NCBI GenBank assembly: GCA_030682075.1
Contig: JAUXRH010000142.1
Location: 1-33,942 of the forward strand
DNA length: 33,942 nt
Direction: 5' to 3'
DNA from: Nitrosomonas sp.
Lineage (GTDB): Bacteria > Pseudomonadota > Gammaproteobacteria > Burkholderiales > Nitrosomonadaceae
Of this stretch, positions 1 through 7,848 are shown piece by piece. The notes below the pieces were generated by a model that saw only the letters and a list, made by a program, of their open reading frames with translations, ran no database searches and was not told the DNA's origin. The position numbers and the translations under genes are program-made. Position 1 is the first letter of the stretch. Every line of letters starts with the position of its first letter.

Positions 1-142
1 ATCGTAGCGAGCAAAGTGGGAAAGCGAGGACAGATTGGCCGGATTTTGAGGCGCATAGTCATTCTATGCAACGAAAAATCAGGGTAATATGAACCGCTTG
101 TCCCATTTGTGCAGTAGATCAACCTTAAGTCCGACAGACTCC
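1..142. mobile_element. Family A MITE-like element, left part cut by window edge
   Basis: This is the inner part and right terminal repeat of a small element whose complete copy lies at 30849-31011. The right inverted repeat, cttaagtccgacagactcc, is at 124-142. An internal hairpin (gcatag/ctatgc) is at 53-69. No reading frame of useful length is present, so it is non-autonomous. It directly abuts a family B remnant at 143, which suggests insertion into that element. Confidence 0.75.
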
Positions 143-180
143 TGGTCTTGTTTAGAACGCTGAATTTTTAGAGGTGCCCT
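143..180. mobile_element. Family B MITE-like element, right-end remnant
   Basis: About 30 bases here (141-171) are identical to 13435-13465 in the longer family B copy. The stretch ends with the terminal repeat ttttagaggtgccct. The rest of this copy was displaced by the family A element to its left. Its outer edge touches the stop codon of the ycgR-type gene (181-183) with no spacer. Confidence 0.7.
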
Positions 181-975
181 TTAGTTATCTCTGGCTTGTC
201 TTTGCATTCGTTCCAGCTTGGCCATGTAACGTTGAATCATTGCCAATTTTTTTGCTGGAAGAAGTTCGGCAAATTTACATCCAACACGTTTACTCATAAG
301 GCCATTGCGCAGAGTGACTTCAAAAGTACTTTTAATCTGGATGGTCGTGGTGATTGTGCCGATCTCAGGTAGTGTGATTTTACAGTCTTTAAAGATCGTT
401 TCTCGATCAACGTGCAGAATAGAATGGTCGTCCAGAATGCCGATACCGCCACAACTGATATCAGATATTGTTACTTCAGCCGTATCAGAATCATAACTAT
501 CAGAAAGTGGAACGATACATTTCAATGGGTTGATTTTAGGTATGGAAATACGAAAAAATTCTCTTCTTTGCAGGCGTACTAGAGATTCTGGTAAATCGAC
601 CAAGAAAGCATCATTGCCTTCAAATTGCACTTTCTTAACCGAGTCACAAGTAAATTTGATTTCCACCTCAGCCTGGGCGGTCATGATTGTTAGATTTCTT
701 GCGTCAAGCGCTTTTCGGTTTAATTTCTTATCACAACCATAGTCTATGATTATTTGCTTGATTTCTGGATCAACTGCCAGAACCGATGACAGAATGAAAC
801 TGTTATTCTGATCGAAGTAAAGCGTGATGAGTGTCCTTGATTTCATCATCCCGCGTAGGATAAAGAGAATATCGATTGGGTTATGAATGCGGAATTTCTC
901 ATCTCTGTCTTCCACGGTTAATTTGTCTGAGTCAGTCGCTTCAGACTCGTGTAATGCTTGATTGGATTGAGACAT
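181..975 (-). CDS. ycgR: YcgR-type flagellar brake, c-di-GMP-binding PilZ protein
   Basis: The 264-residue protein matches the YcgR layout: an N-terminal YcgR domain (about 30-125) and a C-terminal PilZ domain (about 133-255). The PilZ c-di-GMP-binding signature is visible as RREFFR (R137, R138, R142) followed by D172-I-S174-x-x-G177. YcgR proteins bind c-di-GMP and then slow or bias the flagellar motor from the cytoplasmic side. It is the last gene of the flagellar block, and its start overlaps the stop of the FlhB-like gene by one base (TAATG), suggesting coupled translation. Two diguanylate cyclases in the same window could supply its ligand. Its stop codon lies exactly at the edge of a mobile-element remnant, but the length is normal for the family, so I see no truncation. 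Confidence 0.9.
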   Translation of the reverse strand: MSQSNQALHESEATDSDKLTVEDRDEKFRIHNPIDILFILRGMMKSRTLITLYFDQNNSFILSSVLAVDPEIKQIIIDYGCDKKLNRKALDARNLTIMTAQAEVEIKFTCDSVKKVQFEGNDAFLVDLPESLVRLQRREFFRISIPKINPLKCIVPLSDSYDSDTAEVTISDISCGGIGILDDHSILHVDRETIFKDCKITLPEIGTITTTIQIKSTFEVTLRNGLMSKRVGCKFAELLPAKKLAMIQRYMAKLERMQRQARDN

Positions 976-1301
976 TATTGGCTAAGCTCCGGTTTGTTTG
1001 ATCTGTTCGCTGTTTCAGAATGCCCTGTCGGCATTTCTTTACCTTTTTCCAGCCGGTAGAGCCATGCCAATAATTCAGCTACCACTACATAAAGTTGCGG
1101 TGGAATGCGGTCATCCAGGTTTACCTGCATCAGTAATGCCACGAGTTCAGCTGATTCATGGACATAAACCTCGGATTCCTTGCCTCTTCTAATAATTTCT
1201 TCAGCAATAATTCCGCGCCCTTTAGCCACAACTATTGGCGCTGCTTGCCCAGTACGATAGGTCAATGCTACCGCTGTCTGACAGGTTTTATTCTTTGGCA
1301 T
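975..1301 (-). CDS. Stand-alone FlhB C-terminal-like protein (EscU/YscU/HrcU switch family)
   Basis: This 108-residue protein resembles only the cytoplasmic C-terminal domain of FlhB, the export-apparatus switch. The FlhB-like core is TAVALTYR...APIVVAKGRG...AEEIIRRGKE, at about residues 9-45. Full-length FlhB (about 380 residues) has four membrane helices and a self-cleaving NPTH motif; both are missing. The residues at the NPTH position read KTCQ. Such orphan domains are known beside fliK in many bacteria, and FliK and FlhB together set hook length. The start overlaps the end of fliK by 14 bases, and the stop overlaps the ycgR-type start by one base. A role in the substrate-specificity switch is inferred from family and neighbours. 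Confidence 0.85.
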   Translation of the reverse strand: MPKNKTCQTAVALTYRTGQAAPIVVAKGRGIIAEEIIRRGKESEVYVHESAELVALLMQVNLDDRIPPQLYVVVAELLAWLYRLEKGKEMPTGHSETANRSNKPELSQ

Positions 1302-2343
1302 CTGCGCGCACTTCTACAGTTTTAATATTCATACCTGCTGATACTATGGCGGTTGTTAGTGGCGATTGGTTATTTTTCAATAATTCAGCAGTCTTAGCTG
1401 CTGTTGTGTGTAGTTTAATCTGTACATCTTGAGAATTAAATATAATCGTAGCGGTAACATCCCCCAGTTTGGGTAGTGTCAGGCGTAGTTGCGTTTGCCA
1501 TTGGGATGATGGCTCATTCTTTTCTTGTGCATTATCCTCTGCTGTATGCTCCGAGATGTCCCATTCCATTTGCTGTTTCGGCCATATTTCCCCACGCCAG
1601 ATTAAGTGGCCAGTTTCCAGTGTCGTGAGCTGCTGTTGCACTAAGGGTAGGGCTTGTGCATGAACAGGGCTCTCTGCATTTATTGAGGCTGAAATGGCCG
1701 CTGTTGCTACCGGTAATTTACCTTGTGGTTCTTGTTGCAGTTGTTCAATTGTTTTTTTTCCTGTTATCCATTGTGCTTGATGAGATTCATAGAATAGACC
1801 ACTTTGAGCTAATCCTTTTTGTAATAAAACAGGTATTTCTATATTATTTGTGGGTGGACTGGTCAGGATGGGTGCTGTATTAGTTGAGAGCTGTGATAGT
1901 GGAGATTTAGTGTTATCTTGTGCCAATGAGCCAAGTAGACGTCCCATCGTGCTAATATTTTGCGGGTTTTTGTCGGGATCTGAAGGTCTATCATTTTGGA
2001 GCGGATATTTGGTTATTGGGCTGGTAGAGATTGGCGCTGCGTTATTTTGTAGCAGGAATTTAAATTGAGGTTCCCGTGCAACTAACACGAGTTCCATCTT
2101 GCTTCCAGGAACTATGTTTTCAGGAAGGCGCATTTGTAATGTCTGTCCTGCAATTAATACGCTGGAGTTACCGTTAGGCAGGCGTGCCTCGACTAATGCA
2201 ATAAATTTCTGTCCCTGCGCAAAATTTGGTGATGATTGGAGTGCGTCAGGAACAGGTGCAACGGGTGTTATGGGCGTGACTGAGCTTATCCGTGCGAGTG
2301 GCGTTATCAGATCAGTTTTAATTATAGTTGGAATCATTACCAT
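1288..2343 (-). CDS. fliK: Flagellar hook-length control protein FliK
   Basis: The 351-residue protein has a Pro/Gln/Asn/Thr-rich, low-complexity N-terminal two thirds and a compact C-terminal domain (about 265-345). The latter, LRLTLPKLGDVTATIIFNS then LLKNNQSPLTTAI, matches the Flg_hook domain. FliK is exported during hook assembly and its C-terminal domain signals FlhB to switch from hook to filament substrates. The length is close to the E. coli protein (375). The start is ATG at 2343 after an AGAGA stretch; an in-frame ATG two codons later (2337) is equally possible. A strong hairpin separates it from fliT upstream, so it may have its own promoter. The downstream FlhB-like gene overlaps it. 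Confidence 0.85.
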   Translation of the reverse strand: MVMIPTIIKTDLITPLARISSVTPITPVAPVPDALQSSPNFAQGQKFIALVEARLPNGNSSVLIAGQTLQMRLPENIVPGSKMELVLVAREPQFKFLLQNNAAPISTSPITKYPLQNDRPSDPDKNPQNISTMGRLLGSLAQDNTKSPLSQLSTNTAPILTSPPTNNIEIPVLLQKGLAQSGLFYESHQAQWITGKKTIEQLQQEPQGKLPVATAAISASINAESPVHAQALPLVQQQLTTLETGHLIWRGEIWPKQQMEWDISEHTAEDNAQEKNEPSSQWQTQLRLTLPKLGDVTATIIFNSQDVQIKLHTTAAKTAELLKNNQSPLTTAIVSAGMNIKTVEVRADAKE

Positions 2344-2370
2344 ATTTTTCTCTGTTAATGGCTTTGATTA

Positions 2371-2407
2371 ACATTAAAACCTGGAATTGTGTTCCGGGTT
2401 TTAATGT
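2371..2407 (-). terminator. Strong hairpin, likely terminator of the fliC-fliT operon
   Basis: A 16-bp stem (2371-2386 with 2392-2407, one G-T wobble) has a 5-base loop. It is GC-rich near the loop and A/T-rich at the base, which gives a T-rich end on both strands. It starts 4 bases after the fliT stop and lies about 28 bases before fliK, so it probably ends or attenuates transcription between the two. Confidence 0.75.
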
Positions 2408-2410
2408 ATC

Positions 2411-2746
2411 TTATGCAGTATTAACCGATTGATAGGTTTGTTGCAGATTGCGTTCACACTGGGTGACATGCAAAATATTTTGCAACTGCATCATCCAAGG
2501 TTCTGTTATTGTTCTAATTTTTGCGTCATTGGCTAATACCTGATGAATGATTTTAACTTTCTTTTGCTGCAACTCATTATTTAATATATTTTCAGAGTTA
2601 TTAGAAATAAGTTTGTCTGTCAGTTTCTTGCATTCTTTTTCCAGGTTTATCAATTCTTCCCATTCATTGTTCTGCGCAGCTGCCAACATCTTGTCGGTAG
2701 CGCTTAGTATTGCCTCATAGGTGTTAATTGTCTGTGTGTTATCCAT
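2411..2746 (-). CDS. fliT: Flagellar protein FliT (export chaperone)
   Basis: A 111-residue, mostly helical, charged protein with a heptad-like pattern (WEELINLEKECKKLTDKL). It has the size and position of FliT, immediately after fliS. FliT is the cytoplasmic chaperone for the filament cap FliD, and in enteric bacteria it also restrains the flagellar master regulator. Sequence conservation of FliT is low, so the name rests largely on length, composition and gene order fliD-fliS-fliT. It starts 46 bases downstream of fliS and shows only a weak ribosome-binding site. Confidence 0.75.
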   Translation of the reverse strand: MDNTQTINTYEAILSATDKMLAAAQNNEWEELINLEKECKKLTDKLISNNSENILNNELQQKKVKIIHQVLANDAKIRTITEPWMMQLQNILHVTQCERNLQQTYQSVNTA

Positions 2747-2792
2747 AGTTATTTATCGCTTCGTTGGTTTATTTTAAGAATATATTTTTGCT

Positions 2793-3218
2793 TCAGTTTG
2801 CGGTTGTTTGCGGCATAAGTTTTGTAATATTATTGTCATCAATCGATTCCCATGCCTCATGTAATTGAGATAACAATCCATTAACTTCATTGATTATTTC
2901 AATGTCATTTTTGAGATTCGCCGTTAACAGGCGATGGGTCATATATTCATAAAGACTAAAAAGTTTGGGTGCTATATCGCCACCCGCATTCATATCGAGA
3001 CTGGCTTTGAGACCATGGTCTATGATCATGATGGCTTTAGAAATCATGAGTCCTTTTTGTGCAATTTCATTATGACGTATATGTAGTTTTGCATTTGCCA
3101 GTGCTTGTTGTGCGCCTTCAAACAACATGAGTATCAGTTTGTGGGGATTGGCTGATTCGACACCGGTTTCAACGCCTGTACGTTGATAGGCAGATATTGG
3201 ACTCATTACAGCAAACAT
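2793..3218 (-). CDS. fliS: Flagellin chaperone FliS
   Basis: The 141-residue protein has the FliS hallmarks: an N-terminal YQRTGVETGVESANPHKLI segment and LILMLFEGAQQAL, the helical bundle that grips the flagellin C-terminus. FliS keeps flagellin unfolded in the cytoplasm and delivers it to the export gate. The length fits the family (about 130). It has a good ribosome-binding site (AGGAG) before the ATG at 3218. It sits between fliD and fliT, the usual order. Confidence 0.93.
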   Translation of the reverse strand: MFAVMSPISAYQRTGVETGVESANPHKLILMLFEGAQQALANAKLHIRHNEIAQKGLMISKAIMIIDHGLKASLDMNAGGDIAPKLFSLYEYMTHRLLTANLKNDIEIINEVNGLLSQLHEAWESIDDNNITKLMPQTTAN

Positions 3219-3254
3219 TTTTTTCTCCTGATTCTCTGGATTATTTTAGAAGTT

Positions 3255-3270
3255 TGGTTTTTGCAAACCA
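3255..3270 (-). other. Small intergenic hairpin between fliD and fliS
   Basis: TGGTTT and AAACCA form a 6-bp stem with a 4-base loop in the fliD-fliS gap. It may moderate read-through or protect the upstream message; a full terminator seems unlikely because fliS and fliT need this transcript. Confidence 0.35.
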
Positions 3271-3295
3271 GACTGTGAATACTGGCTAACACTAT

Positions 3296-5278
3296 TTACC
3301 TTCCACTGGTAGATAGATTTGATAATTGTTGCTGTAAAAAATTACTGGTCTGGCTCATACTGGAAATCATTGAATCGAGCGCGGAAAATTGCGCGCGCAT
3401 GCGTCTTTCTACATCGACCAGTCGTCGATTGACTGAATCCCGCTGGGTACTAATATCCTTGATAGTCGCGTTGATGCCATCAATGCGACTGTCAATCAGA
3501 CTGTCATTTTCCAGCATGTTCGCGACCAGTTTATCCAGCTTAAAGGCGAATCCGTGAGCAAAGTCGACGCTGCCACGAAGGCCGGTTGCACCCCCTGTTA
3601 TCTCCAATACAAGGCCGCTATTACTTCCTGCGCCTAGCAGTGTTTGACCTGAGCCTGTTGCGTTGACGCCACCAATGGTGCCAGCAACATTAACTCCCGC
3701 TGTCTCAATGGGGGTGCCGAATAAATCGAGTTTGCCAGTTCCGCCGGTGATAGATACGGTTGATTCAGAGCCATACCGATCAGAGGTGATGTTAAGTACG
3801 CCGGCTGACTGCGTAACCGATACATTAATACCCGCTGCTGAAAGTGCCGATGCACCTTTAATTTTTGATTGTATTTCAGCCGCAAGTGAGTCAGCAGTGT
3901 AGGTGCCCGCAGCAAGTGTAATGCTGGCACTCACACCTTCAATCGTTAAATTAAGGGTGTCATTAACACTGGCGTTTATCGTCAGTGCCGCAGCCGCATT
4001 ACCAATAGCCGTTCCCTGGGTGGCAAGCTGGCTGATATTTAAAAAATACTCGCCATCCTGTGTTTCTGATGTGGCGCTGACAAATGAGACTAAACTGTCA
4101 TCTGGCTTGCCGATTGAGGCGAAGAGGGTAGCTACATCCTTAGTCGAATCAGCCAGAACAGTACTTAATTTGCTCGAGTCCAGTTTTAGTTTTCCATCTG
4201 ATTGAAAAGTAAGACCTATTTCTGACAGCGTAGTTAAGCCGCCTCTCGTTGCTGATAGTGGTGTATTGAATACACCACGCAGTTGAGATTGGATTGATCG
4301 TAAGGTGGAGTCACCGGTTAATATCGATGCCCGTTTACTTGCGGCATCAAATTGCGACAAATCGGTAATCGTTTTACCAAGATCGTTAAAGGCCTTAACA
4401 AAAGATTGTATCGACGCCTGGACACTGGATGCATCACGTGCAACTGACAGGGTTGTCGCGCTGCCCGTATTTGTTTTAAGTAATTTCAGCGTGACGCCTT
4501 GAATTGCATCGCTGACGATATTGGATGCTTTGCTGACCGTAATGCCGTCTATTATTAGTGTGGCGTTGCTTGCGGCGACCGTTTCCGTAAGATTAGCAGT
4601 ACCACCTGAGGATATATCATAAGCGAGTTGTGATAGCCCGGCGTTATCAATATTGTTTGCATCGTCATCGGTGACGGTAATTTTTAAGGCATTACTCAGG
4701 CCGGTATCTTTTGAAGTAATGACTAATCGATCGCCGCTGCCATCATTAACGATGCTGGCTGATACGCCAACATCAGCGGCATTAATTGCCGTGCGAACAC
4801 CGGCAAGTGATGATTCGCCGGCTGCAATGGTAATCGATTGTGATGCTTTATCCGGGTTGAGGGTAAAGGTGCCGCCGACACCGCTGTAGGTGCCAAACTG
4901 GATCGTCAGTGTGCCACTGCCGACTGTGGCGGTTGTATCCACAAAATTACTGGATTTTATTTTTTGTGCTTGCGCCAGTGTTTGTACTTCGACGGAGTAA
5001 TTTCCGGTTGCTGCTGCTGAAGATGTGGCAACGGTAGCCAAGGTGGAATCAGCCAGGTTCGCTGAAATCGCAGAAAACTTTGCTGGACCGGCGAGTGCGG
5101 CAACACTACTTTGAAATGAAGATAAAGCGCCTTTCAAGCTACCGAAAGCAGTCAGCTGTGCTTGTTGTCTGGCTTCCTTATTATCCAGCGACGCCAGTGG
5201 CCGACGTTCTATGGCCATTAATTGGCTGACGATGCCTTTGACATCCAATCCGGAGCCGATCCCTGGTGAAGAAAGCAT
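3296..5278 (-). CDS. fliD: Flagellar filament cap protein FliD
   Basis: The 660-residue protein begins with the FliD N-terminal signature, SSPGIGSGLDVKGIVSQLM, and ends with a coiled-coil tail (IDGINATIKDISTQRDSV...LDSMISSMSQTSNFL). FliD forms the cap under which flagellin subunits fold. It is longer than the E. coli cap (468 residues). The extra length lies in the Ala/Ser/Thr/Gly-rich central part (about 390-575), which resembles a flagellin-type insertion and probably forms surface-exposed domains of the cap. It lies 45 bases downstream of flaG. The ribosome-binding site is weak (GGGA), but the start is fixed by the conserved N-terminus. Confidence 0.93.
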   Translation of the reverse strand: MLSSPGIGSGLDVKGIVSQLMAIERRPLASLDNKEARQQAQLTAFGSLKGALSSFQSSVAALAGPAKFSAISANLADSTLATVATSSAAATGNYSVEVQTLAQAQKIKSSNFVDTTATVGSGTLTIQFGTYSGVGGTFTLNPDKASQSITIAAGESSLAGVRTAINAADVGVSASIVNDGSGDRLVITSKDTGLSNALKITVTDDDANNIDNAGLSQLAYDISSGGTANLTETVAASNATLIIDGITVSKASNIVSDAIQGVTLKLLKTNTGSATTLSVARDASSVQASIQSFVKAFNDLGKTITDLSQFDAASKRASILTGDSTLRSIQSQLRGVFNTPLSATRGGLTTLSEIGLTFQSDGKLKLDSSKLSTVLADSTKDVATLFASIGKPDDSLVSFVSATSETQDGEYFLNISQLATQGTAIGNAAAALTINASVNDTLNLTIEGVSASITLAAGTYTADSLAAEIQSKIKGASALSAAGINVSVTQSAGVLNITSDRYGSESTVSITGGTGKLDLFGTPIETAGVNVAGTIGGVNATGSGQTLLGAGSNSGLVLEITGGATGLRGSVDFAHGFAFKLDKLVANMLENDSLIDSRIDGINATIKDISTQRDSVNRRLVDVERRMRAQFSALDSMISSMSQTSNFLQQQLSNLSTSGR

Positions 5279-5323
5279 TTTTTAATCCCGCCGTTAGCGT
5301 TAGTTGGTTTATTGTTACTTTGA

Positions 5324-5701
5324 TCAGGCTTTATCGTTAAACAATAAGCCTTGTACCTTATCCAGTGTGCGTGCGATGGATAGGGCTTCTTCCGTCGGAA
5401 ATTGACGGATTACTTCCTGTGTCCGGGAATCCAGAATCTTGACCACTGTTTTACCCGTCTCTTCATCAATAGAAAATCTCAAGTCCTGGGTTAATTTATT
5501 AATGGCGCCTTTGATCTGATCCACTGCCTGCTGTACCTGTTCATCATCCGGGATTGATTCTGCGGCAATTTTCTGTGGTGATGTCGCTGCGGGTATTGGC
5601 GTTGCATTGGTTGCCAGTGGTGCCTGCAATCTCTGCGCCTCTATCGGAGTCGATGAAGGCTTGGCCAGGCCGTTCGATCCCATTATTTGATTAATCGTCA
5701 T
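5324..5701 (-). CDS. flaG: FlaG family flagellar protein
   Basis: The 125-residue protein has a variable N-terminal half and the FlaG domain in the C-terminal half: LRFSIDEETGKTVVKILD, then EVIRQFPTEEALSIARTLD. FlaG affects filament length in several bacteria, and its gene commonly lies between fliC and fliD, as here. AAGGAG stands 8 bases before the ATG. A hairpin at 5727-5763 separates it from fliC and may reduce its expression relative to flagellin. Confidence 0.9.
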   Translation of the reverse strand: MTINQIMGSNGLAKPSSTPIEAQRLQAPLATNATPIPAATSPQKIAAESIPDDEQVQQAVDQIKGAINKLTQDLRFSIDEETGKTVVKILDSRTQEVIRQFPTEEALSIARTLDKVQGLLFNDKA

Positions 5702-5726
5702 GTCATGACTCCTTAGTGTTTGAATG

Positions 5727-5763
5727 TGAACGCGAAGCGACCCTTCCGATCACTTCGCGTTCA
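5727..5763 (-). terminator. Hairpin downstream of fliC
   Basis: A perfect 11-bp inverted repeat, tgaacgcgaag/cttcgcgttca, with a 15-base loop begins 23 bases past the fliC stop. No T-run follows on the transcribed strand, so partial termination or a 3' stabilising hairpin for the abundant fliC mRNA is more likely than full termination. Confidence 0.6.
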
Positions 5764-5786
5764 TCATTGCATCCTTATCGCCGCTC

Positions 5787-7247
5787 TTAACGTAACAGTG
5801 AAAGCACATTATTGGGCAGTGAATTAGCTTGCGCCAAAATTGCCACGCCTGCCTGCTGTAGAATCTGGCCACGGGTCATGTTGGCAGTTTCAGCAGCAAA
5901 GTCAGCATCTTGAATCCGACTACGTGAGGCGGTCAGATTCTCTGAAGTCCTTTGTAGATTTGCGATGGTTGAGGTGAAACGGTTCTGAATCGCGCCCAGA
6001 TCGCCACGCGAACTATTGATGGCGTTTAAAGCCGCATCCAGTGTCGCAATGGCTGTCTGCGCGTTAGCAGCAGACGAAATATCCATCGTTGCAACAGAAT
6101 TAAAGGCACTGGCTGTGGCAGTAAACACATCCGCATTTGAATTCCCGGCAACCACCCGGCCTTGGGTACTGGCTATTTCGACCGTGCCGGTTAGCGTAGT
6201 TGAATCTGATGCTGTACCACCTGTTAGAGTTCTTGTGGTTACTCCAGCAACGATATCGGCTGTTTTGGTTGTGCCTGAATTGTTGAAATCCACCACCGTG
6301 ATATCTCTGCCATCTGTGGTGCTCAGGGTAATGACTGATTTATCACTGGTTGATGCAAAGGAAGCGGTGACCCCGGTCAGTGATTGGGCGCCATTAATGG
6401 CCGCAGCCAGGCTGCTTAAATCAGCGTTGTCAGCCACGACCGCAGAGACTGAATTGCCATTTAACGTCATGGAAATAGTACCGGCACTCGCCACGTTGCC
6501 CAGGGTGGCGCTATTCGAGGCGGTTGCAGCGATGCCAATGCTGGAACCGGCCGTGTTAATGGCGGCTGCGATCGTTTTTGCATCAGCACCTGCCGCATAA
6601 GCAATGTTACCCGTTGCTCCTTTATTATTGGTGAGTACCAAATCAGTCTCACTAGCCACGCCGTTAGCTGCCACAGCAGCAGCTACTGCTGTGGCAGTCC
6701 CCATAGCAGTTCCACCAGTGCTCAATAGATTGCTGCCCAGTGCAGTGGCACGCGCATCGGCAATGGAGGTAATATCAATGGTCTGGTTGGCATTGGCGCC
6801 AACCTGGAAACTCTGGTTAAGGAATGAGCCATCCAGTAAGTTTAAGCCGTTAAACTGAGTCTGGCCGGCAACCCGGGTAATCTCTGCGGTTAATTGCGCC
6901 GCTTCCGCTTGTAGTGAAGCACGATCACTGGCACTGTTGGATGCATTGGATGACTGTACCGCCAGCTCACGTATGCGCTGCAAGTTGTTGCCAATCTCGC
7001 CCAGCGCGCCTTCAGCGGTTTGCGCCAGCGAGATACCGTCGTTGGCGTTACGTGCCGCCTGATTTAATCCGCGGATTTGTGAGGTCATTCTTTCAGAAAT
7101 GGCCAAACCCGCCGCATCATCCTTGGCACTGTTGATTCTCATACCCGAGGATAAACGCTCCAATGAGGTATTCAGTGATGATTGAGACATATTGAGGTTA
7201 CGTTGTGCAGTCAATGATGCAACATTGGAATTTATAATTTGTGGCAT
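5787..7247 (-). CDS. fliC: Flagellin FliC
   Basis: The 486-residue protein has both conserved flagellin ends. The N-terminal D0/D1 is INSNVASLTAQRNL and LSSGMRINSAKDDAAGLAI. The C-terminal D1/D0 includes NRFTSTIANLQ and SRIQDADFAAETANM, ending NNVLSLLR. The middle (about 175-385) is Ala/Ser/Thr/Val-rich and variable, forming the exposed filament surface. The product is exported by the flagellar type III system and polymerises into the filament. It has a strong ribosome-binding site (AAGGAG, 7253-7258) and a sigma-28 promoter about 100 bases upstream. It is the first gene of the block. Confidence 0.97.
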   Translation of the reverse strand: MPQIINSNVASLTAQRNLNMSQSSLNTSLERLSSGMRINSAKDDAAGLAISERMTSQIRGLNQAARNANDGISLAQTAEGALGEIGNNLQRIRELAVQSSNASNSASDRASLQAEAAQLTAEITRVAGQTQFNGLNLLDGSFLNQSFQVGANANQTIDITSIADARATALGSNLLSTGGTAMGTATAVAAAVAANGVASETDLVLTNNKGATGNIAYAAGADAKTIAAAINTAGSSIGIAATASNSATLGNVASAGTISMTLNGNSVSAVVADNADLSSLAAAINGAQSLTGVTASFASTSDKSVITLSTTDGRDITVVDFNNSGTTKTADIVAGVTTRTLTGGTASDSTTLTGTVEIASTQGRVVAGNSNADVFTATASAFNSVATMDISSAANAQTAIATLDAALNAINSSRGDLGAIQNRFTSTIANLQRTSENLTASRSRIQDADFAAETANMTRGQILQQAGVAILAQANSLPNNVLSLLR

Positions 7248-7348
7248 TTGGGTTCTCCTTGGTTAAGTATTTTACTTCCGGCATTTCTGCCTTTGACTTT
7301 GGCTCTGCCCTGCAATCCGGGAGGGAAATGAACCGCTGTTGAGTTCTG

Positions 7349-7375
7349 TTATCGGACTATATTTTAGAAAGTTTA
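7349..7375 (-). promoter_or_regulatory. Sigma-28 (FliA) promoter of fliC
   Basis: Read on the minus strand, TAAACTTT-N11-TCCGATAA matches the sigma-28 consensus TAAAGTTT-N11-GCCGATAA at 14 of 16 positions with exact spacing. Transcription would start near 7341, giving a leader of about 95 bases to the fliC start at 7247. Confidence 0.88.
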
Positions 7376-7450
7376 GCCGTTATGATTCATCCGGGTACCT
7401 CACTTATTCTATCTTCAGGTGAATAAGCGTTACATGGGTAAGCTAACTAA

Positions 7451-7621
7451 CCCGGATATTGCATGAGGGCACCATGAATTGCACGCGCCCTCACTGGTCT
7501 CTTGATTCCACAAGGAATTTGTCTCAGTCAGGTGTATGAATAACTACACCGTTTCTTCGAAAAATCCCTTGTGAAACCAATATCATGCGTGATCATCGTG
7601 CGAATTCATGCAATATCCGGG
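7451..7621. repeat. 171-bp imperfect palindrome (foldback element) in the fliC/kinase gap
   Basis: The ends are a perfect 16-bp inverted repeat, cccggatattgcatga/tcatgcaatatccggg. Further matching pairs lie inside: 7474-7485 with 7597-7609, 7506-7520 with 7561-7575, and a central hairpin ggtgta/tacacc (7531-7536 with 7545-7550). The left arm carries an extra 11-base piece that creates its own small hairpin (gagggc 7465-7470/gccctc 7487-7492). The structure is non-coding. It lies upstream of both the fliC promoter and the divergent kinase gene. The rest of the 600-base gap has a minor hairpin (cttattc/gaataag, 7403-7427) and nothing else I recognise. Confidence 0.65.
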
Positions 7622-7848
7622 CTAAGAAAGAGAGCTTTTCATTTCCGCGCGGAGGTACCTTATCGCAAGCTATTTTTCTGCGCACTAAGCTGAAGAAATT
7701 TCGCCTGGTTTAGTCGTTGATTGGTTAATGGGTTAATTCACTGGATGAACTCGCGCTAGAAAGTGCTTCTTTCCATTGAAAATATCTTGTAAAATGAGAC
7801 GCTTATTCGGGAAATAAACCTCGTGCAAATGTTGAAGGGCTGAAGAAA

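Noticed and set aside
6016-6600. Long plus-strand frame of 194 residues opposite fliC
   Set aside because: It is an antisense shadow of the low-complexity flagellin core; it has no ribosome-binding site and an Ala/Val-rich meaningless composition.
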